The notes: generated by a model not told the origin, from the sequence alone. A stretch of DNA of 64,000 nt from Peredibacter starrii (GCF_034259205.1 NZ_CP139487.1:3782001-3846000), one strand, 5' to 3'; numbered from the stretch's first letter, positions 1 through 9,683 are shown. Program-made: numbers and translations.

Positions 1-318
1 CACCATCTCAAGTTCTTTATCCAGAGTCAGGTTGAACATTGTGGGGTGACTCTTGAAATGAGTCATCGCCGTTTCACGAATGTCTTTCGTCGGATTATTG
101 TGAAAATCGTCCAATAAGGCCAGGAAGACCTGACGTGATGTTTGCTTTAACGTTTTGTCCTGAGACATCGACACGACTTCATGAACTGCGGTTGGTTCAC
201 TTGTTTGAGTTTCAGGTTGAGATGAGTTGATTTTTTCTGATGCTTTATCGAAAAGGCGCAAGACCACATCAATGCGGACCAGGACCACTACGATGACTAA
301 GACAACCAGATATTTCAT
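1..318 (-). CDS. Partial membrane-anchored hypothetical protein (N-terminal 106 residues)
   Basis: The gene starts at 318 and runs off the left edge with no stop. The first 14 residues are an uninterrupted hydrophobic stretch beginning MKYLVVLVIVVVLV, which I read as an N-terminal anchor or uncleaved signal. A polar Ser/Gln/Glu/Thr-rich linker follows (about residues 27-47), then a helical segment with a motif resembling a HEAT-like repeat (DIRETAMTHF). It is divergent from the symporter at 353, with only 34 bases between the start codons. There is no clear Shine-Dalgarno. I do not recognise the family. That it is coding rests on codon-like composition and the clean start, so function is unknown. 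Confidence 0.6.
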   Translation of the reverse strand, partial: MKYLVVLVIVVVLVRIDVVLRLFDKASEKINSSQPETQTSEPTAVHEVVSMSQDKTLKQTSRQVFLALLDDFHNNPTKDIRETAMTHFKSHPTMFNLTLDKELEMV

Positions 319-340
319 AGCAAAAGGATAAATCAAAACA

Positions 341-346
341 TATAAT
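341..346 (+). promoter_or_regulatory. -10 TATAAT placed for a leaderless transcript of the symporter gene
   Basis: TATAAT is followed by exactly six bases and then the ATG at 353, so a normal start about 6-7 nt after the -10 would put the first A of ATG at the mRNA 5' end. No Shine-Dalgarno lies in the gap. The -35 region is poor. Confidence 0.5.
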
Positions 347-352
347 CTAGCT

Positions 353-1756
353 ATGATTTCCCATCATGCCTTATTGCAATTCCTGAACCCTTTGGACTGG
401 ATTATCTTCTTTGCCGTTTTAGCGGCAACTTTCGCATGTGTGGTATGGGGACAGAGTAAGAAACAGAAGCTTTCAGAGTCTGAACAAATGAGTACGGTGG
501 AACTTCTCCTTATGGGTAGAAGACTAACTCTGCCAATTTTTGTGGCAACTCTTGTGGCCACTTGGTACGGTGGGATTTTCGGAGTAACCGCACTCTCTTA
601 CGAAAAAGGGATCTACAATCTTCTGACTCAAGGGATTTTCTGGTACGGAAGTTACCTCATCTTTGCTTTTTTTCTAGTCAAAAAGATTCGCAACTACAAC
701 GTCATGACCATCCCAGAGATGGCGGGTAAGGTCTTCGGACCGAAAGCAGAAAAACTCACTGCTACTCTGAATTTCCTGAATCTCTTACCACTCGCCTACA
801 CCATCAGCCTTGGCCTTTTTCTTCAGGCTGTCTTTGGTGGTTCCCTTTTCATCAATACATTTTTGGGTGTTTTACTTGTGACTCTATGGTCACTGTGGGG
901 CGGATTCCGAGCGGTAGTCTACTCAGATATCGTTCAATTCGTAGTGATGATTGTAGCAGTGTTTTTAGTGGTGATATTTGCTTGGGCACAAATGGGCTCC
1001 CCGTTTACACTCATGAGTCAACTTCCCGCCACTCACCTGGATTGGACCGGCGGTGAAAAAACCAGCACGATTTTAGTCTGGGGATTCATTGCTCTATCAA
1101 CCCTGGTTGATCCGAATTTTTATCAACGAGTTCTCGCAGCTGACAGTGAAAAAACCGCGAAACGCGGAATCATTATCTCAACAATTATTTGGTTCTTCTT
1201 TGATTGTTGTACCACTTTAGGTGCTCTCTACGCTCGAGTGGCACTTCCCAATGTTGATCCTAACAACGCTTATTTGCAATTTGCGATTCAACTAGTTCCT
1301 CATGGGGTGAGAGGGTTTATCCTCGCTGGAATTCTCGCCATCATTCTCTCTACTCTTGATTCTTACATCTTCAATGCTGCCACTTCTGTCAGTTATGATT
1401 TTTTCAAAATCAAAGATCGCTTCAAAGTTTGGCATCACCATATTGCCCTTATATCAGTGAGCCTTGCATCAGTTTTGATCGGTCTTCAATTTGAAGGAAA
1501 TGTTGTGGAAGTTTGGCGCACCTTAGGTGGATTTTCGGCCGCCTGTCTTCTTTTTCCACTCTTGGTTGGACAATGGAAACCGGGAGTCATTTCGGAGAAA
1601 AGTTTTTGTTGGGCCGTATCATTTGGTTGTATTGGCATTGTGTCATGGAAAGTTATTAACAAAGTTTTTGAGTTATCCACAATCGACGAGTTCTACATCG
1701 GACTTCTTTGTACAACTCTGCCCCTAATTCCGTCCCTCCTTCGTAAAAAAGCCTGA
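353..1756 (+). CDS. Sodium:solute symporter family (SSS) transporter
   Basis: A 467-residue polytopic inner-membrane protein with about 12-13 hydrophobic helices, the first near residues 14-33. Family-typical stretches are visible: the TWYGG(I)FGVTA segment (about 70-80), the LWGGFRAVVYSDIVQF segment (about 180-195) and a late ILAIILSTLDSYIFNAATS helix resembling the conserved LSTxDS motif of the PutP/SSS family. These transporters couple Na+ influx to uptake of amino acids, sugars or organic acids; the substrate cannot be read from the sequence. Length fits the family (450-550). The start has no ribosome-binding site but has a TATAAT just upstream. It is followed by the malic enzyme gene, which is compatible with carbon or amino-acid uptake but is not proof. 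Confidence 0.85.
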   Translation: MISHHALLQFLNPLDWIIFFAVLAATFACVVWGQSKKQKLSESEQMSTVELLLMGRRLTLPIFVATLVATWYGGIFGVTALSYEKGIYNLLTQGIFWYGSYLIFAFFLVKKIRNYNVMTIPEMAGKVFGPKAEKLTATLNFLNLLPLAYTISLGLFLQAVFGGSLFINTFLGVLLVTLWSLWGGFRAVVYSDIVQFVVMIVAVFLVVIFAWAQMGSPFTLMSQLPATHLDWTGGEKTSTILVWGFIALSTLVDPNFYQRVLAADSEKTAKRGIIISTIIWFFFDCCTTLGALYARVALPNVDPNNAYLQFAIQLVPHGVRGFILAGILAIILSTLDSYIFNAATSVSYDFFKIKDRFKVWHHHIALISVSLASVLIGLQFEGNVVEVWRTLGGFSAACLLFPLLVGQWKPGVISEKSFCWAVSFGCIGIVSWKVINKVFELSTIDEFYIGLLCTTLPLIPSLLRKKA

Positions 1757-1858
1757 TCGACTCTCTTGTCTCTGCGCATTCTAGAGTGTCATTTCGCACA
1801 AAAGCTGTTATCGTCGGTGCATATTTTTTCGACAGTTTCGCCAACAAAAGGATGACGT

Positions 1859-4189
1859 GTGACTACACCTACAAATGAAACGACGTCGGCCGAAGAGAAG
1901 TATCGTCTGGCCCTCGACTATCACGCCCACGGACGCGCTGGTAAAGTTGAAATCACTCCAACAAAACCAACAATGACTGCGAGAGATCTCTCACTTGCAT
2001 ATTCGCCAGGAGTTGCGGCCCCATGTCTTGAGATCGCAAAAAATCCTGATGATGTTTATAAATACACTGCAAAAGGAAACCTGGTTGCTGTTCTTTCAAA
2101 CGGAACTGCAGTTTTGGGCCTTGGTGATATTGGTCCATTAGCTGGTAAACCAGTAATGGAAGGTAAAGGTGTACTCTTCAAGCGTTTTGCTGACATTGAT
2201 GTTTTTGATATCGAAATCAACAACCGCTCTGTAGAAGAAATCGTTCGTACAGTTAAGTCTCTTGAACCAACATTCGGTGGTATCAATCTAGAAGACATTA
2301 AAGCTCCTGAGTGTTTTGAAGTTGAAACTCAGCTTCAAGAGATCATGGATATTCCTATTTTCCACGATGACCAACACGGTACTGCCATCATTGGTGGAGC
2401 AGCTTTCCTTAACGCTTGTGAAATCACAAACCGTGATATTTCAAAAGTTAAAGTAGTTGTTTCAGGTGCTGGTGCAGCTGCGATTGCTACTGCTAATTTC
2501 CTTCTTGAACTTGGTGTAAAACGTGAAAACGTTCTTATGGCAGATTCTAAAGGTGTGATCTACAAGGGTCGTACTGAAGGTATGAACAAGTACAAAGACG
2601 CTTTCGCGAATGAAACTAAATGCCGTACTCTTGCAGACGCCATGGTGAATGCTGATGCTTTCATCGGTTGTTCAGCAAAAGGTCTTGTATCGAAAGATAT
2701 GGTTAAAGCAATGGCGAAAGATCCTATCATCTTCGCAATGGCAAACCCTGATCCTGAAATTACTCCTGAAGAAGTAGCACAAGTTCGTTCGGACGCTATC
2801 ATGGCGACTGGTCGTTCTGACTATGCTAACCAAGTGAATAACGTTCTTTGTTTCCCATTCTTGTTCCGTGGTGCACTTGATGTGCGTGCACGCAAGATCA
2901 ATGAAGAAATGAAGAAAGCGGCAGCAATGGCGCTTGCAAAACTTGCGAAAGAAGAAGTTCCTGAAGACGTTAAACGCGCCTATGGAAATGAGAATTTCTC
3001 TTTCGGACGTAACTACCTCATTCCAAAACCTTTCGATAAACGCGTTCTTACTTGGGTCGCTCCTGCAGTTGCAAAAGCAGCCATGGATTCAGGTGTGGCC
3101 CGCATGCCAATTGAAGACTTTAATGCTTATGCAAAATCTCTTCAAGAGCGTTTGGGTCAGGTTGGCTCAATCATGAGAAACATCCGTTCTCGTCTTCCAG
3201 GTGCCGGTAAAGCTGAAAAGCCTCGTATCGTTTTCCCTGAAGGAACAAACGCACGTATTCTTAAAGCAGTTTCAATTCTTCGTGACGAAGGTCTGATTCA
3301 GCCGATCCTTCTTGGTAACAAGAAAATCATTCACCGTAAGATGGATGAGCTTGGGGTTTCTAATCTTAAAGATCTTGAAATCATCTATCCTGAAGACAAT
3401 GCTAATTACGAAACATTCGTAAAAGATTACTTCACTCAACGTCAGCGCAAAGGTGTTTCATACTCTTTTGCTAAAGACACAATGAAGCGTGGTAACTACT
3501 TCGGTTCAATGATGGTTAAAACTGGAAACGCTGACGGTATGATTACAGGTGCGACTCAGAACTATCCTGAATGTATTCGCCCAATCATGAAAGTCATTGG
3601 TACAAATTCTCCAGGTCGCGCGAAAGTAGCGGGCATCATGATGCTTGTATTCAAGCAACGTGTAGTGTTCCTTGCTGACTGTACTGTTCAGATGAACCCA
3701 GATGCTCACGATCTAGCGGACATCGCTCTATCAGCAGCTCAAATGTACCGTAATGTAATGCAAGCAGAACCACGTGTAGCGTTCCTTTCATACTCGAACT
3801 TTGGATCAAACCGTGATCCACAAGCTGCGAAGATGGCCGAAGCCGTAAAAATCGCAAAAGCAAAAGACCCAACTCTTATTGCTGATGGTGAAATGCAAGC
3901 AGACGTTGCTGTTAATGCTGACATCATGAAAAACCTTTTCGAGTTCTGCTCACTTGATAAGGCCGCAGACGTTCTGATTTTCCCTGACCTTGGTTCAGCG
4001 AACATCAGCTACAAGCTTCTAGCACAACTTGGTGGAGCGACTTCAATCGGTCCAATCCTTCTTCCATTGAAATACGCAATCAACATCGTTCAGCGTACCT
4101 CAACAGTTGATGAGATTGTGAACATGAGTCACCTGACTGCCCTAATCTCGCAAGAGATCAAGGCCCACAGAGCACTAAAACATTCTTAA
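1859..4189 (+). CDS. maeB: NADP-dependent malic enzyme fused to a phosphotransacetylase-like domain
   Basis: 776 residues. The N-terminal malic enzyme part (about 1-430) shows YSPGVAAPC, the FHDDQHGTA metal/substrate segment and the nucleotide-binding [10 protein letters not shown] loop. The C-terminal part (about 430-776) is phosphotransacetylase-like, with [20 protein letters not shown] and a helix-rich C-terminus. This two-domain plan and length are those of MaeB, which decarboxylates malate to pyruvate with NADP+ reduction; in characterised MaeB the PTA domain is regulatory (acetyl-CoA sensing) rather than catalytic. The start is GTG, chosen because AAAGGA sits six bases upstream and no in-frame ATG is near. 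It is followed 10 nt later by ridA, probably in one operon. Confidence 0.95.
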   Translation: MTTPTNETTSAEEKYRLALDYHAHGRAGKVEITPTKPTMTARDLSLAYSPGVAAPCLEIAKNPDDVYKYTAKGNLVAVLSNGTAVLGLGDIGPLAGKPVMEGKGVLFKRFADIDVFDIEINNRSVEEIVRTVKSLEPTFGGINLEDIKAPECFEVETQLQEIMDIPIFHDDQHGTAIIGGAAFLNACEITNRDISKVKVVVSGAGAAAIATANFLLELGVKRENVLMADSKGVIYKGRTEGMNKYKDAFANETKCRTLADAMVNADAFIGCSAKGLVSKDMVKAMAKDPIIFAMANPDPEITPEEVAQVRSDAIMATGRSDYANQVNNVLCFPFLFRGALDVRARKINEEMKKAAAMALAKLAKEEVPEDVKRAYGNENFSFGRNYLIPKPFDKRVLTWVAPAVAKAAMDSGVARMPIEDFNAYAKSLQERLGQVGSIMRNIRSRLPGAGKAEKPRIVFPEGTNARILKAVSILRDEGLIQPILLGNKKIIHRKMDELGVSNLKDLEIIYPEDNANYETFVKDYFTQRQRKGVSYSFAKDTMKRGNYFGSMMVKTGNADGMITGATQNYPECIRPIMKVIGTNSPGRAKVAGIMMLVFKQRVVFLADCTVQMNPDAHDLADIALSAAQMYRNVMQAEPRVAFLSYSNFGSNRDPQAAKMAEAVKIAKAKDPTLIADGEMQADVAVNADIMKNLFEFCSLDKAADVLIFPDLGSANISYKLLAQLGGATSIGPILLPLKYAINIVQRTSTVDEIVNMSHLTALISQEIKAHRALKHS

Positions 4190-4199
4190 GGAGAAACAT

Positions 4200-4583
4200 A
4201 TGTCATTCCAAAAAACTATCATCAATACAGATAAGGCACCTGCGGCAGTAGGTACTTACTCTCAAGGCGTTTTCCATAACGGCGTTTATTACTTCTCGGG
4301 CCAAATTGGTCTAGATGCAAAAACTGGCGAGATGGCGAATGGTTTCGATGCTCAACTTGAAACAGTTATGAAGAACATCGACGGTCTTCTTCAGTCTCAA
4401 GACCTGACTCGTGCAAACATCATCAAAACAACAATTTTCATGACTGACCTGGCGCAGTTCGGGAAAGTGAATGAAGCTTACGTGAAATTCTTCGCAGCTC
4501 CATACCCTGCTCGTTCAACTGTTCAAGTTTCAGCTCTGCCTAAAGGCGCAGTGGTTGAAATTGAGGTTATTGCTGCTAAGTAA
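4200..4583 (+). CDS. ridA: RidA family enamine/imine deaminase
   Basis: 127 residues, the standard YjgF/YER057c/UK114 length. The signature near the C-terminus, PARSTVQVSALPKGAVVEIE (about 103-122), contains the Arg that contacts the substrate carboxylate in RidA, and the KAPAAVGTYSQ N-terminal segment is also typical. RidA trimers hydrolyse reactive enamines made by PLP enzymes such as threonine dehydratase, which protects other PLP enzymes. AAGGAG lies a few bases upstream of the ATG. It is downstream of maeB by 10 nt and two nt upstream of the SanA-like gene, suggesting a three-gene transcription unit. Confidence 0.95.
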   Translation: MSFQKTIINTDKAPAAVGTYSQGVFHNGVYYFSGQIGLDAKTGEMANGFDAQLETVMKNIDGLLQSQDLTRANIIKTTIFMTDLAQFGKVNEAYVKFFAAPYPARSTVQVSALPKGAVVEIEVIAAK

Positions 4584-4585
4584 TT

Positions 4586-5251
4586 ATGTTTGGACGTAAG
4601 TATACTTTCGAATCAAAAACCACCAGACTACGCCGCTTAGCTTTAAGCGGCGTTTTTCTGGCGTGTCTCACGATCGCTCTTGTCGTTAGCTTTATCGTTT
4701 ATATTCCGATTTACGCTAAAATGCAGAAAGGTCGCGCGGCAGGTGCCTTCTTCCAGAAGTCTCCGGATGCTATTGCTGTATTTACAGGAGACAAAGGTCG
4801 AATTGCATACGCCATGGATCTTCTTAAAAAGAATCCTACGTCTAAACTATTCATCTCTGGGGTTCATGCTGCGAACTCGGTTCAAACGCTCATTAACAAG
4901 CAATCTAACGATTCTACAGCACCGGAAATTAACGATGCTGGAGTTCAGGTGGACCTGGATTATGAATCAAAGAATACTTTCGAGAATGTGCGTGAAACTG
5001 TTTCTTACTTGAAGGCCAATCCAGAGATTCAGAACGTGTTGATCATTTCAAGTGATTACCACATCATGAGAATTAAACTCATCATTGCTCACTTCCTATC
5101 GGGCTCAAAACAGCAGTTTTACTTCGATAGCGTGCCTAATACCTACACCACCTGGAAGGACACGAAGAAGCTTCTAAAAGAAGCGGTAAAGATCGTGAGG
5201 ACCTTCATTCAGTTGAAGATTTTTAGAGAAGATTTTGTAACTGAAGATTAA
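4586..5251 (+). CDS. SanA/ElyC/YdcF-like DUF218 membrane protein
   Basis: 221 residues. One transmembrane helix (about 20-45) anchors a soluble domain that is probably periplasmic. DUF218 features are visible: AIAVFTGDKGRIAYAMDLL, LFISGVH, the NTFENVRETVSYL segment and LIISSDYHIMRIKLI. Known relatives (SanA, ElyC, YdcF) affect envelope barrier function, peptidoglycan or undecaprenyl-lipid metabolism, though exact chemistry is debated. The start follows the ridA stop by two bases with no clear ribosome-binding site, so translational coupling is likely. The stop overlaps the stop of the convergent lipoprotein gene by 4 nt (TTAA). Confidence 0.85.
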   Translation: MFGRKYTFESKTTRLRRLALSGVFLACLTIALVVSFIVYIPIYAKMQKGRAAGAFFQKSPDAIAVFTGDKGRIAYAMDLLKKNPTSKLFISGVHAANSVQTLINKQSNDSTAPEINDAGVQVDLDYESKNTFENVRETVSYLKANPEIQNVLIISSDYHIMRIKLIIAHFLSGSKQQFYFDSVPNTYTTWKDTKKLLKEAVKIVRTFIQLKIFREDFVTED

Positions 5252-6060
5252 ATTACAAGTTCAGTCGCTGGATCAAACTGAGCAGGATCAATTGTGCTAT
5301 CAGTTTTGCAATCTAGCTCATATGGGAAATTAAATGTATTTGGCGTTCCACCATTGGACTTAATCGTACAGTAAGAACGATTGGCATAGTTGGTATACGG
5401 GTAACTCAAATTTGGAGGACTTGTTCTTCCAGTCATTACGTACTCATAAACTTCGGTTTTAGAAAGAGTGTCGTCTGACTCTTTATAAATCTTCTTTTCA
5501 CGTTTAAGTTTTCGTACGCCAAAGTAGCCAGGAAGATTGAAATCAAAAGTGTATGTCACGATGGGCTTGTAGTAAGTTTCCGAATCGTCAGAACCTTGGG
5601 CCTCTTCAATTTTTGCGGAAGCTGAAGTTGTACCATCAGAAACAGTGAGAGTCTTAGCGCATTTTTTTACTCTAAGATCAGCAATTAATTCCGAATTTGT
5701 CGTTGTATTAATTTTCAAAAAGCGATTCGTAGTAGAACCACCTTCGGTTAATGTCAGAAGAAAATAGGCCACACTACCAGTAACGTTCCAAACGCTGATA
5801 TATGAGGTTTCTATGACTGTATTATCTTTTTTATACTCATATTTCCAAGACTGGTGACGAAGCATATCGACCATCTTCTCATTGGAAAGAGCGGCGAAAT
5901 CTTCGTAATCTCTTTTTGAGTCTTCAAGACACTTAAGTTCACGTCGTTGACGAATAGCTTCCTGCTCGCCAGGGGTTAGCTCATTGAAAGCACGAATAGT
6001 CTCCTCTTTACAAGAAACACTAAGGAGCACCAATGAAGCAATCAGGATGAATGATTTCAG
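5248..6060 (-). CDS. Hypothetical lipoprotein, probable non-AUG start coupled to the upstream barrel gene
   Basis: I extend this gene to a CTG at 6060 (or the ATT codon just before it). The first conventional start, TTG at 6033, would leave only seven residues before the lipobox Cys and no basic N-terminus. From 6060 the protein is 270 residues and begins (M)KSFILIASLVLLSVSC, a good lipoprotein signal with the lipid-attachment Cys at 17. The CTG overlaps the TTC-TGA end of the frameshifted barrel gene, with a GGGGG run about 12 bases upstream, so reinitiation coupled to that gene is plausible. The mature protein is charged near its N-terminus (residues 20-50), later rich in Thr, Ser and Tyr, and has three further Cys. 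No family recognised. Confidence 0.65.
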   Translation of the reverse strand: MKSFILIASLVLLSVSCKEETIRAFNELTPGEQEAIRQRRELKCLEDSKRDYEDFAALSNEKMVDMLRHQSWKYEYKKDNTVIETSYISVWNVTGSVAYFLLTLTEGGSTTNRFLKINTTTNSELIADLRVKKCAKTLTVSDGTTSASAKIEEAQGSDDSETYYKPIVTYTFDFNLPGYFGVRKLKREKKIYKESDDTLSKTEVYEYVMTGRTSPPNLSYPYTNYANRSYCTIKSNGGTPNTFNFPYELDCKTDSTIDPAQFDPATELVI

Positions 6061-6871
6061 AATCTGTATCCCCCGCCAAGAGCATATACGATTACAGGAT
6101 CTATTGTAGCACCATTATCTTTTCGAGAGCTAATATTTAACGGCCCGCCATTCTGTTGAATTTTCGACTCAATTTTTCTCTCATTTAGGTCATAGCGAGT
6201 TTGAGTAATTCTTGTGTAGAAGAAAAATCCATTACTTGCAGTGAAGTTGGCCCGATACCCAGCTGAAGACTGGTTAATTGATCAGAAATCGACTGCTTGA
6301 AACGTTCATCAGTAGTATCAAGATCATAGCTGTAGTTCACGCTATTATAAGCACGTGCGATCCCAATCCCGGCCATAACAAAAGGCTCAACTGTCAGGTA
6401 AGTCCATTCGTCCATGAAAGGATTTTTGGTTTTCATATCAAATAAAAATCCCAATTGTTGTGAGGCCGTAGCACCCCAAACCTGGCCGGTTTTTTTTGTA
6501 TATGCGAATTCGGCATCATCATCTTCAGGTCCACCGTTAAGAACTTGCGAAAAAAGTGTTCCTAAATAATAGGCCTCAACAAGTGTGGTAGTAGTTATCT
6601 GATTACCCAAGTAAATTGATCCACCAAGCCCGAGACGAGCACCCCAAAGATCATTTTTCGTGGCGGCGAAATTCTTCTTCACCCCTGTAAAGGTATCGAA
6701 GTCCGCTCCATATCTCATTCCCTCAAATCCAAAAGTGGTCAGCCAATGACTCTTACGAGGATTGAATTTCAATTTATCATAGGGATTTTCAGTCGTAAGA
6801 ACCGCCAGGTCCTTTTCAGCGAAGGCAGAAACAGAGAAAACACAGAGAATGGCGAGTAATAATTTATTCAT
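6057..6871 (-). pseudogene. Outer-membrane beta-barrel protein gene with a frameshift near 6258-6260
   Basis: The first frame starts at 6871 with signal peptide MNKLLLAILCVFSVSAFA and reads through a barrel-like protein until about residue 210. It then runs into an unlikely C-terminus stopping at 6185. Adding one base at the GGG run (CCC on the + strand, 6258-6260) joins it to another open frame that continues alternating aromatic strands (LGYRANF, NGFFFYTR, QTRYDLNER) and ends YALGGGYRF before a TGA at 6057-6059. A terminal Phe after an aromatic pattern is the signal read by BAM for outer-membrane barrels. So the intact product would be about 271 residues. The break may be a sequencing or assembly error or a true mutation. 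A start at 6892 is possible but gives a worse signal peptide. Confidence 0.75.
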
Positions 6872-6916
6872 AGAATAATTATGGCTCGCCATTTCTGAAA
6901 GTCAAAATGAATTGTT

Positions 6917-9118
6917 TTAAGCTCGGTTCACCGAAATGACTTCTTCCATCTGCTCGATGCTCGAGATTGTCTTAAGAAGCTCTGAGTAATCCTTCACTTC
7001 GATCTCGAAAATGAAGTTACCCTTTTGATCCGGCATCGATCGGGCAATCGCCGAACGAATATTGATGCCAGCGTTGTTAATTGACTTAGAGATTTTTGAA
7101 AGAATCCCCGGCTTATCGTGGGTCGTAACCTTAATGTTAACTGGGTGGCTGAACGTATAATGCTTGTTCCACTCAACATGGATCTGGCGACTCTTTTCGA
7201 TGTCTACAATTCGTCCGCAACCAATTGTGTGAACTGTGATACCACGGCCACGAGTAATGATACCTGTGATCGGGTCACCTGGAATTGGATTACAACAACG
7301 GCCCATCTTCACCATGATGTCATCAAGACCATCAACAATAACGGCGTTGTCATTACTGGTACTCTTGCGGGCAGTTTTAGCAACTTTCTTATAATAGCTT
7401 TCAAGTTCCTTATCATCTTCCTTGAAATCGAGTTCATCTGTTTCGGTGAACGCGATAGAAGGAATGGCAACCAGCACATCTTTAATTGGAAGGTGATTTG
7501 AACCAATGTTAACGAAAAGCTCTTCAAGCGTTTTGTAGTGGTTCTTTTCAAGGATTGGTTTGAACTCACCTTTTTTATCCAGGGCCTTAATCGAAGTTTC
7601 AAACTTCTTCAGGGCCTTCTCAAGAACATCTTCACCAAGGGTACGATGTTCATCACGCTCGACCTTCATGAGATACTGACGAATCTTCGTGATGGCACGA
7701 GAAGTCTTACAGATCTTTAACCAGTCTTTCGACGGAGTCTGAGTTTTGGATGTGAGAATTTCAACTGTGTCACCAGACTTAAGACGGTACTTAAGTGGAA
7801 CCATCTTACCATTTACTTTTGCACCTACGGTCTTGTTACCGACTTCAGTGTGAACGGCATAAGCGAAGTCCAGCGGAGTCGCTCCGTAGCGAAGTTCTTT
7901 TACGTCTCCAGTTGGAGTGAAAATGAATACTCCACCAACATCCAGATCGTTTTTCACAACGTCCATGAACTCAGAAGAGTTCTGAACGTTCTGGTTAAAC
8001 TCCATGAGTTCTTCGACCCACTTCAGTTTATTTACACCTTCGCCTTTATTTCTTTCTTTATACTTCCAGTGAGCGGCCACCCCGCGCTCAGCAACTTCAT
8101 GCATTTCAAACGTACGAATTTGAATTTCGATACGCTCGGCCTTGGGTCCAATTACCGTCGTGTGAAGCGACTGATAGTTGTTCACCTTAGGAATGGCAAT
8201 GTAGTCTTTGAAACGTCCAGGAACTGGCGTAAATGCTGAGTGAATAATACCCAGACACTTGTAACATTCAGTGATGTTATTAACGAGAATACGGAAAGCG
8301 AGCAAGTCTTGAATCTGCTCAAAATCCACTCCACGCTGCTGCATCTTTTTATAAATTGAAAAGAAGTGCTTCGGACGACCAGTAACTTCACCAGTTACCG
8401 AGTACTCGAGCATCTTTTCTTCAATCAGATTATGCGTCTCAGTGATATACGCTTCGCGCTCGCGCTTTTTCATCGCGATTTTTTCAGCGAGACGATAATA
8501 GATATCAGGATGAATATAACGGAGACATAAATCTTCTAGATCTGCTTTAACCGAGTTAATACCCAGACGAGAGGCCAGTGGAACATAGATATCCAAAGTC
8601 TCTTGCGCTTTCGCCTGCTGCTTCTCCTTCGTCATATACTGAAGGGTACGCATGTTGTGCATTCTGTCTGCGAGCTTCACGATAATTACGCGAAGATCCT
8701 GGGCCATTGCCACAACCATCTTACGAAAGTTTTCTGCTTGAGATTCTTCTTTGGTTTTAAATTTAATTTTAGAGATCTTCGTACAACCCACAACAATTTG
8801 GGCCACACTCTGACCGAACATCTTGGCGATGTCTTCCGGAGAAACATCACAATCCTCAACAGTATCGTGAAGCAGACCGGCCATGATGGAATCAAGGTCC
8901 ATTTTAAGTTTAATCAAAGTCGCCGCTACGTTAAGCGGGTGAATGATATAAGGTTCACCAGAAGAACGCTTCACCCCAGAGTGCATTTTATCTGCAAACT
9001 CAAAGCACTTACGAAGGATCGTCAGATCAGCTTCAGGCAAAAGCACTTCCGCACGTTTGACGAGTTCATCAATCGTAAGGTTTGCTTCATGGGAGAAATC
9101 AATTCTTTCTGCGAACAT
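6917..9118 (-). CDS. rel: Bifunctional (p)ppGpp synthetase/hydrolase (Rel/SpoT family)
   Basis: 733 residues with the full long-RSH order. The HD hydrolase domain (about 25-180) has LLHDTVED intact and KLADRMHNMRTL. The synthetase domain (about 230-350) has RFKDYIAIPKVNNYQSLHTTV and EIQIRTFEMHEVAERGVAAHWKYK. A TGS domain follows (about 385-445, FIFTPTGDVKELRYGATPLDFAY), then a linker with the CCNPIPGD(P) zinc-finger-like motif, and an ACT domain (about 655-730). The intact HD box supports hydrolase activity, so this is a Rel-type bifunctional enzyme that sets the stringent alarmone. It is the last gene of accA-yicC-gmk-rel, two nt after gmk. The rpoZ gene that often sits between gmk and spoT is absent. 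Confidence 0.96.
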   Translation of the reverse strand: MFAERIDFSHEANLTIDELVKRAEVLLPEADLTILRKCFEFADKMHSGVKRSSGEPYIIHPLNVAATLIKLKMDLDSIMAGLLHDTVEDCDVSPEDIAKMFGQSVAQIVVGCTKISKIKFKTKEESQAENFRKMVVAMAQDLRVIIVKLADRMHNMRTLQYMTKEKQQAKAQETLDIYVPLASRLGINSVKADLEDLCLRYIHPDIYYRLAEKIAMKKREREAYITETHNLIEEKMLEYSVTGEVTGRPKHFFSIYKKMQQRGVDFEQIQDLLAFRILVNNITECYKCLGIIHSAFTPVPGRFKDYIAIPKVNNYQSLHTTVIGPKAERIEIQIRTFEMHEVAERGVAAHWKYKERNKGEGVNKLKWVEELMEFNQNVQNSSEFMDVVKNDLDVGGVFIFTPTGDVKELRYGATPLDFAYAVHTEVGNKTVGAKVNGKMVPLKYRLKSGDTVEILTSKTQTPSKDWLKICKTSRAITKIRQYLMKVERDEHRTLGEDVLEKALKKFETSIKALDKKGEFKPILEKNHYKTLEELFVNIGSNHLPIKDVLVAIPSIAFTETDELDFKEDDKELESYYKKVAKTARKSTSNDNAVIVDGLDDIMVKMGRCCNPIPGDPITGIITRGRGITVHTIGCGRIVDIEKSRQIHVEWNKHYTFSHPVNIKVTTHDKPGILSKISKSINNAGINIRSAIARSMPDQKGNFIFEIEVKDYSELLKTISSIEQMEEVISVNRA

Positions 9119-9120
9119 AG

Positions 9121-9681
9121 TTAACTCAAAATCTTTTCAACGACTGCTTTCAGCTTTTCATATGCGCTGTCCACATTATCGTTAAGGATCAAATGATCGT
9201 ATTTGTGTTTGTTTTTAAGTTCTTCACGGGCGTTCTTAATTCTTTCCTGAATCACATGAAGAGCATCAGTTCCGCGAGCAATAAGTCGCTTCTCTAATTC
9301 CTCTACTGAAGGTGGTTCAATGAAAATCACCTGAGCGTCCGCTCCGTAGATGCGTTTCATGGCATCGGCACCTTGCACGTCCAGATCGAAGAGCATTTTA
9401 TGTCCCTTCTGAATCCCTTCGCTCACAAAGCGCTTTGAAGTTCCGTAATAGTTTGAATGAACTTTCGCCCATTCAATAAATTCATCATCGGCAATTTGCT
9501 TCTCAAAGCTCTCGACTTTGATGAAGAAATAATCTTTTCCGTGCGTCTCCCCTGTTCTCATAGGACGAGTCGTGCATGAAACTGACCACACAAGGTCAGG
9601 GATATCGGCCTTTAGCCTATTTAATAATGTAGATTTACCCGTACCCGATGGGGCACAGATCACAATCATTCTTGAGGACAT
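9121..9681 (-). CDS. gmk: Guanylate kinase
   Basis: 186 residues. The P-loop APSGTGKST is at about 9-17, followed by SVSCTTRPMRTGETHGKDYFF with the family SxTTRxxRxGExxGxxYxF signature that binds GMP, and GTDALHVIQERIKNAREEL near the lid/C-terminus. The enzyme phosphorylates GMP to GDP with ATP, feeding GTP and therefore (p)ppGpp synthesis by the adjacent Rel. The start is 2 nt after the yicC stop and the stop is 2 nt before rel, so translation of the four genes is probably coupled. Length is slightly shorter than E. coli Gmk (207) but normal for the family. Confidence 0.97.
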   Translation of the reverse strand: MSSRMIVICAPSGTGKSTLLNRLKADIPDLVWSVSCTTRPMRTGETHGKDYFFIKVESFEKQIADDEFIEWAKVHSNYYGTSKRFVSEGIQKGHKMLFDLDVQGADAMKRIYGADAQVIFIEPPSVEELEKRLIARGTDALHVIQERIKNAREELKNKHKYDHLILNDNVDSAYEKLKAVVEKILS

Positions 9682-9683
9682 GA

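Noticed and set aside
6031-6033. TTG start for the lipoprotein
   Set aside because: It leaves only seven residues before the lipobox Cys and no basic N-terminus; an upstream start gives a complete signal.
6255-6263. Programmed ribosomal frameshift in the barrel gene
   Set aside because: No slippery heptamer is visible at the junction and no strong downstream structure was seen; mutation or sequence error is simpler.
8603-9124. 173-codon open frame antisense to rel
   Set aside because: It lies wholly within a conserved RSH gene and shows no domain or ribosome-binding site.
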